A stretch of DNA of 64,000 bases from Bradyrhizobium sediminis (GCF_018736105.1 NZ_CP076135.1:5330001-5394000); one strand, 5' to 3'. Counted from the stretch's first letter, positions 1-10,663 are shown. Notes: generated by a model not told the origin, from the letters alone. A program made the numbers and translations.

Positions 1-2
1 TC

Positions 3-464
3 GTGGTGCTCAGCGTCATACAGGGCTTCGGCTTCGGCCTGGTGTTCGTCCCGCTCTCCACGGTGGCGTTCCTGACGCTGCCCAACCACCTGCGCACCGA
101 CGGCACCGCAATGCTGACCCTGATGCGCAACGTCGCCAGCTCGATCGGCATTTCCATCGTCATCGCGCAACTGACGGAGGGATCGCGGCGCGTGCACGCG
201 GTACTGTCGCAGCACGTCAATCCGTTCAACCACGCGATGCAGATGCCGGACGTGCGGGCCATGATCGACATGGGCACCGACAAGGGCCGCGCCATGATGG
301 ACGCCATCGTCAACATGCAGGCGCAGATCATCGCGTTCTCGCAGGACTACCAGATGGTGATGATCTTCACGCTGTGCGCGATCCCGCTGGCGATAATGAT
401 CGGCTCCACCAAGGCGACGCTGCGCAGGCAGTCGGTGGCGCCGGAACCTGCCGTGATCGAGTAG
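3..464 (+). CDS. DHA2-family MFS efflux transporter, C-terminal part (5' end outside window)
   Basis: The reading frame is open at the window edge, so only about the last 150 residues are seen. They contain two hydrophobic segments, the first starting FGFGLVFVPLS and the second FTLCAIPLAIMIG, separated by a long polar periplasmic-type loop. The stretch around NHLRTDGTAM and LMRNVASSIGIS is typical of EmrB/QacA 14-helix drug:H+ antiporters, where it follows helix 11. Likely an inner-membrane multidrug exporter, probably preceded by an EmrA-like membrane fusion gene outside the window (inference). It ends 21 bp before the convergent acyltransferase gene. Confidence 0.85.
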   Translation: MVLSVIQGFGFGLVFVPLSTVAFLTLPNHLRTDGTAMLTLMRNVASSIGISIVIAQLTEGSRRVHAVLSQHVNPFNHAMQMPDVRAMIDMGTDKGRAMMDAIVNMQAQIIAFSQDYQMVMIFTLCAIPLAIMIGSTKATLRRQSVAPEPAVIE

Positions 465-485
465 CGAAGGATGATGGAATTTCCG

Positions 486-1919
486 TCATGCCGCCGGCCT
501 CGCCGCGTTCTCGAACAAATGCACGATGGCGTTGGCGTAGTACCTCAACAGCATCAGCTCTTCCGGGTTAGCGCGATAGCTGCCGTCCTGCTCCAGAACC
601 AGATGGCGCAGCGTCAGCATGCGCAACCCCACCGTGATCGCGTAGTCGCGGTCGGCGCGCGGAATGTGGACATAGGTGCCGCGGCCTTCCAGTTCGCCGA
701 TCAGGCCCGACACCCTTTCCTTGATGTCGAGCAAAGAGAGCGGCTTGTCGCCGGCCTCCAGCATCGCGGCGGACACCAGCGACACCGGCAGCGCCGGAAT
801 CACGCGGCCGACCGCTTCCATCAACTTGTTGCCCAGCTTCTCGATCTCGGCGTGGCGCGGCTCGGGGGCCAGCAGACGAAAATCGATATTCGCCTCGGCC
901 GTGTGCTTTCGCAGCGATACCGGCTCGCCGAAACTGACGCAGGTATAGCCGAAGCGGTACCATTCGCCGCGCAACGCCATCCAGACATGGTGAAAGAAGT
1001 GGCGCGCGAAGACAGCTGCGTTGAATCCGAACACCGGCTTCTTGCCCGGCTCGGTATTGGCCGCGGAGGTCAGCATGCGATCCTCCAGCACGCGGTCGTA
1101 GTTGACCGCGACCGGGATGAACACCACGTCGCGCGGGCCGAGCGGATCGAAGCCTGCGACCATGTAGCTGAGCAGCCCGAATTTCGGCGGGCGCAGCCTG
1201 CCGTCGCGGCTGAGGCCGCCCTCCGGAAAGATCGCTTGCGTAACGCCCGCCGCGGTCGCCATGTGGACGTAGCGCGCGAGCACCTTGCGATAGAGCGGCT
1301 CGCGGGAATCCCGGCTGATGAAATAGGCCCCCATCGATCGGATCAGGCCGCGCAGCCCCCAGACCTGCGCCCATTCGCCTACCGCGTAACTCAACGCCGA
1401 CGACGTGGCGGCGACATAGGTCACCAGCACGTAATCCATGTTGGAGCGGTGATTGATGACGAAGATGACCGAGGAGGCGGGATCGACCGCGGCGAGCGCA
1501 TCGTCGTTGCGGTAGCCGATCCGGACGCGATAGAGCATCTTGGAGATGCTCCTGGCGATGCGCGTTCCCACGCGGAAGTAGGCATAGGCGCTGAACGAGG
1601 GAACGATCTCGCCCGCATAGCGTTTCACCTTCTCCATCGCGATTTCGCGCGGCACGCCGGCCTCCCTGGCGTACTCTTCGGCCGCATGCAGCACTTCCGG
1701 ATCGAACACCAGACGGTCGATCAGGACCTGGCGCCTGGTGAGCTTGAACGGCTGAATGTGAAGCCTGAGATGGGTATTGAGTTCTTCGATGGCGCGGTTG
1801 GCGCGGCGGCGCAGCGCCCAGCGCACGCTCGGCATCAGGATGCGGTCCACCACGGCCAGGACAGCCAGCACGGCCAGGATGATGACCGCCCACAGCGGCA
1901 AGGCAATCTGCGACCCCAT
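486..1919 (-). CDS. PlsB-like glycerol-3-phosphate / 1-acylglycerol-3-phosphate acyltransferase
   Basis: A membrane-anchored acyltransferase of the PlsB/PlsC superfamily, transferring an acyl chain to a glycerol-phosphate acceptor in phospholipid synthesis. One N-terminal membrane helix (LPLWAVIILAVLAVLAVV) is followed by the catalytic HX4D motif in INHRSNMDY and the downstream block FPEGGLSRDG, the arrangement seen in PlsB. At 477 residues it is much shorter than E. coli PlsB (about 800), so it is a PlsB-like variant and its exact acceptor is uncertain. I chose the ATG at 1919 because GGGAGG lies about 5 nt upstream; an in-frame start exists at 1988. The upstream gene on the same strand is an alpha/beta hydrolase, consistent with a lipid-turnover pair. 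Confidence 0.8.
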   Translation of the reverse strand: MGSQIALPLWAVIILAVLAVLAVVDRILMPSVRWALRRRANRAIEELNTHLRLHIQPFKLTRRQVLIDRLVFDPEVLHAAEEYAREAGVPREIAMEKVKRYAGEIVPSFSAYAYFRVGTRIARSISKMLYRVRIGYRNDDALAAVDPASSVIFVINHRSNMDYVLVTYVAATSSALSYAVGEWAQVWGLRGLIRSMGAYFISRDSREPLYRKVLARYVHMATAAGVTQAIFPEGGLSRDGRLRPPKFGLLSYMVAGFDPLGPRDVVFIPVAVNYDRVLEDRMLTSAANTEPGKKPVFGFNAAVFARHFFHHVWMALRGEWYRFGYTCVSFGEPVSLRKHTAEANIDFRLLAPEPRHAEIEKLGNKLMEAVGRVIPALPVSLVSAAMLEAGDKPLSLLDIKERVSGLIGELEGRGTYVHIPRADRDYAITVGLRMLTLRHLVLEQDGSYRANPEELMLLRYYANAIVHLFENAARPAA

Positions 1920-2092
1920 CAGACCTCCCATGTCGCCGCGTGCCACGGACCGTGGTCCGAGCCGCGGCGATCCCTCTTGATCGCTCAAGATACCATCCGG
2001 GCGTTGCTCGGCCGCAAGAGGCTTTTTGGGCGTCCGCCCCTAAATCGACGCTCCCGGGATGGCGCCTGGCCGATCCGTCGTTTTCCAAAGCC

Positions 2093-3100
2093 TCATTTCA
2101 GAGATGGCGCACCCGGCACGAAGGCGTCGAACGCCGCCCACAACTGTTCGCGATAGCCATCCTGCTCCTGCAGGATTTCATGCCGGGCTCCCTCGATCAC
2201 GCGATGCGAGCCCAAAGGCAGGCGCGCGGCAAATCGCTCGATCGCCGCGCCCGATACGACGGTATCGTCACCCGCCGCCACCATCAGGATCGGCGAAACG
2301 ATTTGCGAGGGGTAATCCGCGGCGCGAAACCCGACGATGGTTTCAAACGCCGCATCCAGCCATGCCACCGTCGGCGAACCGATTCCCACCGCCGGATCCT
2401 GCTCAGGAATCGCGGCGTTGCGCGCGTAGCGCACGGGATCGGAGGTCAGCGGATTGCCGGCAAAGCCCGATGCCCGCATCATATCGACATTGCTGCCGGG
2501 AACGTAGCTCGCCCCGCAGCCGGCGAGGCGCAGCGCCCGTATCGGGATGCGCAACAGCAATGAGGAGCGCGCGTAGGGCAAATCGATCAGCGGCGCGGCG
2601 AGAACCATGCGCTCGAACCACCGCTTTCCGGAATGCGCGACACGCAGCAGGACCGCGCCGCCCATCGAATGCGCCAGGGCGAAATAGGGCGGCGGACAAT
2701 CGGGAAGCACCACCCGCTGCATGAAGGTCTCGACGTCGAGCTCAAATTCCGAAAAGCTCTCGACATGTCCCTTGCGCGGATCGGGCAGTTGCCGCGACGA
2801 GTGCCCCTGTCCGCGCCAGTCCATGACAGCGACCGCAAAGCCGCGCCGGCGCAGATCGCACACCGTCTCGAAATATTTCTCGATGAACTCGCCGCGTCCG
2901 GGGAAGACGCAGACCGTTCCCTTGCTGTCGGCCGTCGAGCCCCAGCGCGCGAAGCGCAGCTCCACCCCGTCCGGCGTCCCGATCTTGCCGGTGATGGCAT
3001 CGTCGGGACATGGATTGTCGGGAGTGGAAACGAGATTCATGGCGCAACCGGACAGGGAAAGAGCACTAAAGGCGTGGGAGATATGCGCAGAGGAGGACAT
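2093..3100 (-). CDS. alpha/beta hydrolase, lysophospholipase / monoacylglycerol lipase-like
   Basis: A serine hydrolase with the nucleophile elbow AHSMGG, an oxyanion-region VFPGRGE block, and a C-terminal DDTVV acid segment and GARHEIL histidine segment, giving a complete Ser-Asp-His triad. The layout is that of PldB-like lysophospholipases and monoglyceride lipases (Hydrolase_4 family). The start at 3100 is preferred because AGAGG sits 6-7 nt upstream; an alternative ATG at 3040 has no clear ribosome site. The N-terminus from 3100 carries LSLSGC, which resembles a lipobox but lacks a basic n-region, so lipoprotein status is doubtful. It precedes the PlsB-like acyltransferase on the same strand. 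Confidence 0.82.
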   Translation of the reverse strand: MSSSAHISHAFSALSLSGCAMNLVSTPDNPCPDDAITGKIGTPDGVELRFARWGSTADSKGTVCVFPGRGEFIEKYFETVCDLRRRGFAVAVMDWRGQGHSSRQLPDPRKGHVESFSEFELDVETFMQRVVLPDCPPPYFALAHSMGGAVLLRVAHSGKRWFERMVLAAPLIDLPYARSSLLLRIPIRALRLAGCGASYVPGSNVDMMRASGFAGNPLTSDPVRYARNAAIPEQDPAVGIGSPTVAWLDAAFETIVGFRAADYPSQIVSPILMVAAGDDTVVSGAAIERFAARLPLGSHRVIEGARHEILQEQDGYREQLWAAFDAFVPGAPSLK

Positions 3101-3266
3101 AGACGCCTCTGGGCGCGCGAGGCTTCTCGCCATATCAGCTTTGCACAGGTCTCTCCAGCTGCACTGGCAGCCTCGCTGGCGGCCCCGGTTCGCAGATCAG
3201 ATCGAGGTCGCCCCGCCCGGATACGCCGCTTGACGCGTGGATCGCGCGCTGCGCCTCGCGGCTTCG

Positions 3267-3761
3267 CTAGTAGGTTTGCGCCCACGAATCCGTCCGGAAT
3301 ACGAGCTTCCTTAACAGCCGATCGAATTCCGCTCGTTCCGCTTCGTTCAACGGCGCAAGCATCTGCCGTTCGCGAGTAACAAAGAGCGGCAAGGCCTGCC
3401 TGTAGAGCCGGCGTCCTGCCGACGTGACGATCAAAGGCCGCCGTCTTTGATCGATGTCGTCAATCCTTCGCGAAATCAGCCCGTTCCGCAAGAGGGCGTT
3501 GACCGCTCGGCTGATGCTGTTTTTCGGGCGCCCCGACGCCTCGGCAACGTCTTGAGCCGTGCAACCTGGCGCCGCCACGAGGTTGAACAAAATGATGAAT
3601 TCCGGGCGCGTCAGCCCGAAGCGCTGCTCCATCTCCTCGTAAACCGGACCGGTCAGGAAGTTGGCGACCCAGCTCAACCGATATGCGACCGGAACCGGAT
3701 TTTCCTCCAGAACGTGCCGCCAAAGAGGCGTCGTCGCGCTCTTTCGCTTTTTTAGTTCCAT
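3267..3761 (-). CDS. MarR-family transcriptional regulator
   Basis: A 164-residue winged-helix regulator. The recognition-helix region (AQDVAEASGRPKNSISRAVNALLRNG) and the wing with DDIDQRRRPL are the standard MarR signature; the helices around them form the dimer interface. It is transcribed divergently from a secreted MetX-fold hydrolase, with 52 bp between start codons. A perfect 7+7 bp inverted repeat overlaps its own ATG, so autorepression plus control of the hydrolase is the natural reading (inference). The ligand is unknown. Confidence 0.88.
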   Translation of the reverse strand: MELKKRKSATTPLWRHVLEENPVPVAYRLSWVANFLTGPVYEEMEQRFGLTRPEFIILFNLVAAPGCTAQDVAEASGRPKNSISRAVNALLRNGLISRRIDDIDQRRRPLIVTSAGRRLYRQALPLFVTRERQMLAPLNEAERAEFDRLLRKLVFRTDSWAQTY

Positions 3762-3769
3762 TTGGAACT
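3754..3769. promoter_or_regulatory. Palindromic operator candidate for the MarR regulator
   Basis: The 16 bp AGTTCCATTTGGAACT is two perfect 7-bp arms around a TT centre. It overlaps the start codon of the marR gene (ATG complement at 3759-3761) and lies 45 bp before the ATG of the divergent hydrolase. Size and symmetry fit a MarR dimer site; the assignment is inferred from position. Confidence 0.55.
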
Positions 3770-3813
3770 TTCTTTTGTTAGTCTCGACTGACCAAGACCA
3801 AGGGGGGAAGAAA

Positions 3814-4989
3814 ATGATACTTGCCCGTACGAGCTTACTGATTGCTTTGGCGATCGCAAATTGCGCGTTCGCTTCCGCTCAGGATATGCTGGTTGAAAAG
3901 AAGGTGATGGAAATTCCCGCCTTCCAGACCGTTTCGGGATCCAGGCTGACCGGCGTCCGCATCGGCTATGAGGTCTACGGACGGCTCAATGCCGCCGGCG
4001 ACAATGCCATTCTGATACCTCGAAGCTATTCGAGCACGAGCCATGTCGCCGGCAAATACAGCACCACGGACGCCGCACCCGGAATCTTCGACGGCGTCAT
4101 CGGGCCGGGCAAAACTCTCGACACCGACCGTTACTTCATCGTCAGCACCGACAATCTGATCAACGTTGCCGCAAAGGATCCGACGGTGACCACTGTGGGG
4201 CCTTCGTCGACGAATCCCGCCACGGGCAAGCCCTATGGCATGCGTTTTCCCATCATCCAGATTCGCGATCTGGTGAACGCCGACAAAGCCATTCTGGATG
4301 CGCTTGGCGTCAAGAAACTGCACGCTGTTGTCGGCTGGTCGATGGGCTCGATGCAGGCCTTCGAGTGGTCGGTTGCATACCCCGATTTTGTGTCGCGGGT
4401 CGCGGCCCTGCTGCCGATCGCGCAGATGGACGGCTATACTGTCGCGCAATTGGACAATTGGGGCAGCGCCATCACCCTCGATCCCAAATGGAATAACGGC
4501 GATTACTATGAGGGGCCGGCGCCGACGGACGGCCTGACCAGGGCCTTGAATACCTTGCACATCACCCAGCGGTCCTACGGCTGGGGGACCAATCTCGCTG
4601 CAACGCCATCGAAGCCCGATCGGTCGCCCGCGTCGTCCTGGGACGCCGGCTTTGCCGCCGTTGCCAATATGCAAGCCGCGTCAGCGGCCCGGACCAAGGT
4701 TTTCGATGCGAACGCCATTCTCTACGGCAATCGTGCGATGCAGCTCTTCACAGTTGGCGGCGTAGCAACGCTCGAAGAGGGCTTTCGGCCCGCCAAGGCC
4801 AAATTCCTGATTGTCCCGGCCCGCAGCGACGTCCTGTTTTTCCCGGCATATGGCCAACGCGCGGTCGAAGCTTTGCGCAAGAATGGTCGTGACGTCAGCT
4901 ATCTCGAAATCGACGGGACCGGCGGTCACTTCGATGGCGTGTTCGAAATCAAGCAAGCCACCTCCGCCCTGCGCACCTTGCTTCAATAG
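3814..4989 (+). CDS. Secreted alpha/beta hydrolase of the homoserine O-acetyltransferase (MetX) fold
   Basis: The 391-residue product starts with a clear Sec signal peptide (MILARTSLLIALAIANCAFASA, probable cleavage before QD). The mature part follows the MetX/homoserine acetyltransferase fold: oxyanion and strand elements, nucleophile elbow GWSMGSMQ, acid region around ARSDVLFF and catalytic histidine in TGGHFDGV. MetX proper is cytoplasmic, so an exported relative is unlikely to make methionine; a periplasmic esterase or amidase role is more plausible (inference). Ribosome site AGGGGGGAAG precedes the ATG. Probably controlled by the divergent MarR. Confidence 0.8.
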   Translation: MILARTSLLIALAIANCAFASAQDMLVEKKVMEIPAFQTVSGSRLTGVRIGYEVYGRLNAAGDNAILIPRSYSSTSHVAGKYSTTDAAPGIFDGVIGPGKTLDTDRYFIVSTDNLINVAAKDPTVTTVGPSSTNPATGKPYGMRFPIIQIRDLVNADKAILDALGVKKLHAVVGWSMGSMQAFEWSVAYPDFVSRVAALLPIAQMDGYTVAQLDNWGSAITLDPKWNNGDYYEGPAPTDGLTRALNTLHITQRSYGWGTNLAATPSKPDRSPASSWDAGFAAVANMQAASAARTKVFDANAILYGNRAMQLFTVGGVATLEEGFRPAKAKFLIVPARSDVLFFPAYGQRAVEALRKNGRDVSYLEIDGTGGHFDGVFEIKQATSALRTLLQ

Positions 4990-5014
4990 CCGGCCGCGAA
5001 GTGCATCGACCCTC

Positions 5015-5854
5015 TCAGCCCTGCGGCTCGAGCACCATCAGCCCCGACGCGGTGTTCGAAATCGGGATGTGGTAATTGGCGTGCTGCTGCTTCACCTTCT
5101 CCGGCAGTGCGCCGCGCGCGACCACCCAGTTCAAGAGTTCGACGCCCTGGGTGCCCGACAGCTCGACCAGCTCAGTGGTCGAATACTGCGTCGCCCAAGC
5201 CGGGTTCGCGACCATGCTGGCCATGAAAGCGAGGTCGAACTCCTTGTTGATGAAGCCGGCGCGCTCGCCGTCGAGCTGGTGCGACAGGCCGCCGGTGCCC
5301 ATCACGACCACCCGCTCGTCCCCCGGCCAAGAGGCGATGGCCCGGCCGATCGCCTGGCCAAGCTTGTAGCAGCGCGCCGCCGAGGGCAGCGGTCCCTGCA
5401 CGGTGTTGACGCACACCGGCACGGTGCGGACCGGCCACTTCATGTCTGGCCAGCATAACGCCATCGGCAAGGTGAAGGCGTGATCGACCACCATCTCCTG
5501 GCAGGTCGTGAGGTCGAATTCCTCAGCCACCAGCTGTTCGATCAGGTGCCATGACAGTTCCGGGTCGCCGCGGAAGGGCGGCACCGTCGGAATCCCCCAG
5601 CCCTCGTCGGCATTGCGGTACTCGCTCGCCGCGCCGACCGCGAAGGTCGGCATTTTGTCGAGGAAGAAGTTCAGCCCGTGGTCATTGTAGACCAGCACGA
5701 CGACGTCCGGCTTCACCTTGGCGAGCCATTCGCGCACCGGCGGGAAGCCGTCGAAGAAGGGTTTCCAGTAGGGATCGTTCTGCAGGCCCTTGGCGATGGC
5801 GCCGCCGATGGCCGGGACGTGCGAGGTGGTGATGGTGCCGACAATGCTGGCCAT
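5015..5854 (-). CDS. ligB: Protocatechuate 4,5-dioxygenase beta (catalytic) subunit, first copy
   Basis: Extradiol ring-cleaving dioxygenase subunit that opens protocatechuate between C4 and C5 to 4-carboxy-2-hydroxymuconate semialdehyde. The class III extradiol Fe(II) ligands known from Sphingobium LigB are recognisable: His12 (TTSHVP), His59 (YNDHG) and Glu239 (GTQGVEL), with the catalytic-base histidine in GLSHQLDG at about 192. Length (279) fits the family. It follows ligA1 with a 3-bp gap and lies downstream of pobA, so 4-hydroxybenzoate is the likely physiological feed. A second, diverged ligAB pair lies at 13673-14916. Confidence 0.95.
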   Translation of the reverse strand: MASIVGTITTSHVPAIGGAIAKGLQNDPYWKPFFDGFPPVREWLAKVKPDVVVLVYNDHGLNFFLDKMPTFAVGAASEYRNADEGWGIPTVPPFRGDPELSWHLIEQLVAEEFDLTTCQEMVVDHAFTLPMALCWPDMKWPVRTVPVCVNTVQGPLPSAARCYKLGQAIGRAIASWPGDERVVVMGTGGLSHQLDGERAGFINKEFDLAFMASMVANPAWATQYSTTELVELSGTQGVELLNWVVARGALPEKVKQQHANYHIPISNTASGLMVLEPQG

Positions 5855-5857
5855 GGT

Positions 5858-6211
5858 CTATCCCCGTGCGGCCAGAAGCTTGGCCTTGAACTGATCCTTG
5901 GTCAGGCCGGTCTGCTGGGCGCCGATGTCCTGCATGTCGAGCCCGAAAATTCCGGCAAACTTGGCCAGATAGTAGGCGTTGCCGCCGGCCTCGATCAGCT
6001 GCAATACGTTGCGGTTGCGGATGGCTTCGCGCTGCTGCGGGTTCAGGCCGTATTTGGCGCAGTAGGCGTCCTCGTCCTCGACGAAGGCGCGCCGGTTGGC
6101 GGCGTCGTTGAACGAGTAGCACATCTTGTTCAGCGCATAGCCCTTGCGGGCCTGCTCACCGTCGAAGATGGTGGTGCCGGGCACGGGTTGTCGCGGCTTG
6201 GAACTGGGCAT
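5858..6211 (-). CDS. ligA: Protocatechuate 4,5-dioxygenase alpha subunit, first copy
   Basis: Small helical subunit (117 residues) that caps the LigB active site. Characteristic start VPGTTIFDG, the ALNKMCYSF segment and GGNAYYLAKF helix are those of LigA. It is 3 bp ahead of ligB1, so the two are co-transcribed. Ribosome site GGGGAGAGGG is just upstream of the ATG. A FixK/FNR-like dyad lies about 50 bp before the start. It has diverged clearly from the second LigA in this window. Confidence 0.95.
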   Translation of the reverse strand: MPSSKPRQPVPGTTIFDGEQARKGYALNKMCYSFNDAANRRAFVEDEDAYCAKYGLNPQQREAIRNRNVLQLIEAGGNAYYLAKFAGIFGLDMQDIGAQQTGLTKDQFKAKLLAARG

Positions 6212-6252
6212 GCCCTCTCCCCTTTTGCAGCAATGCTATGTGGCCGCCGGCC

Positions 6253-6282
6253 GGCGCGAATTGTTCTGGATCAAATCGCGCC
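6253..6282. promoter_or_regulatory. FixK/FNR-like box inside a 30-bp dyad upstream of ligA1
   Basis: Positions 6261-6274 read TTGTTCTGGATCAA, one mismatch from the TTGAT-N4-ATCAA consensus of FNR/FixK proteins. It is embedded in a wider imperfect dyad with arms GGCGCGA and TCGCGCC (12 of 15 positions symmetric). The centre is about 56 bp upstream of the ligA1 ATG; a site at -41.5 would leave a short leader. Activity is inferred from sequence only. Confidence 0.45.
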
Positions 6283-6315
6283 CGGCCGGACCGGTCCGCT
6301 GGAACCATTTCCACT

Positions 6316-6412
6316 CCATCCTTCGAGACGCATCGCTTCGCGATGCTCCTCAGGATGAGGTCTCAGTCCCTCATGGTGAGGAGCGCGTCTTCGCGCGTCT
6401 CGAACCATGAGG
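6316..6412. repeat. Palindromic intergenic repeat, family A (copy 1)
   Basis: Two adjacent imperfect hairpins. The first runs from CATCCTTCGAGACGC to GCTCCTCAGGATGAGG, the second from CCTCATGGTGAGGAGCGCG to CGCGTCTCGAACCATGAGG. The same paired unit recurs at 28111, 32753 and 61056. It resembles the REP/BIME-like palindromes common between genes in Bradyrhizobium and Rhodopseudomonas. Here it lies between pobA and ligA1. Confidence 0.8.
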
Positions 6413-6456
6413 CCCCGCGAGAACCATACTGGTTCGGGCAAGCTGGAAAACGCTCT

Positions 6457-8590
<2,134 letters not shown>

Positions 8591-8674
8591 CGCTGCCGAT
8601 TGCAATCGGCGTCAATTCCGGGAACTGTGGCGCAGGCAAGAAACACACACACACAGTAATGGGAGACCTGCGCA

Positions 8675-9196
8675 ATGGCCTTTTCGCTCTACGATGCAAC
8701 CGTCGCCAACTACCTGCAGATTCTCGGCGCCGTCGGCGGTTTCCTCGAGAAGAGCCTCGCGCATTTCCGCGAGAAGGGCATCGATCCGGCCGAGATCGTC
8801 GAGGCGCGGATGGCGCCCGACATGCTTCCGCTCCGTTTCCAGATCGTCTCGGTCGCACTTCATTCGCGCGGCGCGATCGAGGCGGCGAAGACCGGAGTGT
8901 TCGTCCCGCCCTCGGGAAAACCGGACCTCGACTATGCCGCACTTCAGGCCTTGGTGACGGAAGCGCGCAATGAACTCTCGGCCCTGACGCCGGACGCCGT
9001 CAACGCGCTCGCCGGCCGCGACGTCATCTTCAAGCACAGCGACCGCACGCTCCCGTTCACGTCGGAAGGCTTCCTGATGTCGTTCTCGCTGCCGAACTTC
9101 TTCTTCCACGCGACCACGGCCTACGACATTCTCCGCCACAACGGCGCGCCGCTCGGAAAACGCGATTTCATGGGCAGGATGAAATTGAAAGGGTGA
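8675..9196 (+). CDS. DUF1993 family protein
   Basis: The 173-residue product matches the DUF1993 pattern: an N-terminal helix starting SLYDATVANYLQIL, the segment APDMLPLRFQ, and FTSEGFLMSFSLPNFFFH near the C-terminus. These proteins belong to the DinB/YfiT-like four-helix-bundle group; no reaction is established. A GGGAG ribosome site precedes the ATG. A short AC dinucleotide run (8643-8654) lies just upstream. It stands alone between the araC-type regulator and the benzoate transporter. Confidence 0.78.
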   Translation: MAFSLYDATVANYLQILGAVGGFLEKSLAHFREKGIDPAEIVEARMAPDMLPLRFQIVSVALHSRGAIEAAKTGVFVPPSGKPDLDYAALQALVTEARNELSALTPDAVNALAGRDVIFKHSDRTLPFTSEGFLMSFSLPNFFFHATTAYDILRHNGAPLGKRDFMGRMKLKG

Positions 9197-9343
9197 TGGC
9201 CCGTTGCCCGACCAGTCCTTGCCTGCGGCGTCACTCTTGAATGAGATTGCATGTTGAAGGTATTCGGAGGATGAGGCATCCTTGGAGTTGTCCTACCCGG
9301 ATCAACGTCCCCTGGCTTCGGAAGGTTGGCGCCCGCCTCCTCG

Positions 9344-10576
9344 ATGTTCATACAGATCGAACGACCGACTGAACGGCCGCCCGGCGTTGGGCGGATTATT
9401 TCGGCTTTCGGCTTCCTCTACGCATCGAATGGTTTCATTGGCTGGCTGTTCGCCGTGACCGGGCCTGTGGCGATCATTCTGGCGGTCGGCTCGAACGGAG
9501 GGCTCTCCGAAAGAGAGATCGCGTCCTGGATCTTCGGCGTCTTCTTTTTCAACGGCCTGATCACGCTCCTGCTCAGCGGGCTTTATCGTCAGCCGCTCGT
9601 CTTCTTCTGGACTATCCCCGGTACGGTCCTGGTTGGGCAGTCGCTGACCCATCTGACGTTTCCGGAGGTTGTCGGTGCGTTCTACGCTACGGGCCTGCTG
9701 ATGCTGGTGTTGGGTGCGAGCGGCTGGGTCAAGCGCGCCATGCAGCTCGTTCCGATGCCGATCGTCATGGGCATGGTCGCCGGCGTTTTTCTGCGCTTTG
9801 GTCTTGAGCTCGTCCGCGCTGTGTTTGCTGACACCATCATCGTCGGACCGATGGTCGCAATTTGGCTCATCCTGTCGGCGATCCCGCGCCTTGGCCGGCG
9901 TATTCCGCCGATCATCGGGGCCCTGCTGGTCGGCGCATCGACGACGGTGCTGTTCAGCCGGTTCGACGCCACTGCAACGCTTCAATTCGAACTGATCCGC
10001 CCGGTCATCCAGGCTCCAGTCTGGTCAATCGCGGCCATGGTCGAACTCGTGGTGCCGCTCGCGATCACGGTCCTCGTCGTCCAGAATGGCCAGGGTTTTG
10101 CGGTGCTCGGGACAGCAGGGCATACGCCGCCGATCAACGCCGTGACCATGGCCTGCGGCATCGGCTCGGTGATCAGCGCCGTCGTCGGCGGAGTCAGTTC
10201 CTGCCTGACGGGACCGACCAATGCCATCGTGGTCTCGGGTGGTGAGCAGAAACGCCAATATAGCGCCGCCATGTTCGTTGGTTGTCTGGCGCTGGTGTTC
10301 GGACTGCTGGCGCCGACATTTACACGGTTGCTGCTGGTTTCGCCCAAGTCGCTGGTGATGGCCTTGGCAGGACTCGCGATGCTGCGCGTCCTGCAGACGG
10401 CCTTTATCACCGCGTTCAAGGAGCGCTTCTCACTCGGCGCGCTGCTGGCTTTCCTCGTCACCGTCGCCGATGTGCCCTTGTTGAACGTCGGCGCCGCATT
10501 CTGGGGTCTCGTGTCCGGCTTCGCCATCTCATGGCTGCTGGAGCGGTCCGATTTTGCAGCGGAGGCGCGATCGTAA
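9344..10576 (+). CDS. benE: BenE-family benzoate/H+ symporter
   Basis: A 410-residue inner-membrane protein with about 12 hydrophobic segments. FFWTIPGTVLVGQSL, PIVMGMVAGVFLRFG, NAVTMACGIGSVISAVVGG and the SCLTGPTNAIV block are typical of BenE benzoate transporters. The ATG at 9344 is used; a TTG 18 bp earlier is less likely. Its location next to the pob/lig genes suggests uptake of benzoate or a related carboxylate, although no benzoate hydroxylase is present in the window. Confidence 0.88.
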   Translation: MFIQIERPTERPPGVGRIISAFGFLYASNGFIGWLFAVTGPVAIILAVGSNGGLSEREIASWIFGVFFFNGLITLLLSGLYRQPLVFFWTIPGTVLVGQSLTHLTFPEVVGAFYATGLLMLVLGASGWVKRAMQLVPMPIVMGMVAGVFLRFGLELVRAVFADTIIVGPMVAIWLILSAIPRLGRRIPPIIGALLVGASTTVLFSRFDATATLQFELIRPVIQAPVWSIAAMVELVVPLAITVLVVQNGQGFAVLGTAGHTPPINAVTMACGIGSVISAVVGGVSSCLTGPTNAIVVSGGEQKRQYSAAMFVGCLALVFGLLAPTFTRLLLVSPKSLVMALAGLAMLRVLQTAFITAFKERFSLGALLAFLVTVADVPLLNVGAAFWGLVSGFAISWLLERSDFAAEARS

Positions 10577-10641
10577 TCGCGCCGCGTCAAGGGAATGCGA
10601 GGCCTGCGCTTGGTCGACGCCTCGATTTTCCGGTCATGCCG

Positions 10642-10663
10642 CGCCCCAACGCAGGGCGGGGCG
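10642..10663. repeat. GC-rich hairpin downstream of benE
   Basis: Arms CGCCCC and GGGGCG enclose a 10-nt loop, 66 bp after the benE stop. No T-run follows, so a rho-independent terminator is not supported. The rest of 10577-10786 shows nothing convincing. Confidence 0.35.

Noticed and set aside
471..2156. A 561-codon plus-strand frame opposite the PlsB-like acyltransferase
   Set aside because: His/Arg/Gln-rich product with no domain, exactly complementary to a gene with HX4D and other acyltransferase motifs. A typical antisense shadow in high-GC DNA.
8643..8654. AC dinucleotide run before the DUF1993 gene
   Set aside because: Only about six units and outside the coding frame; too short to argue for phase variation.
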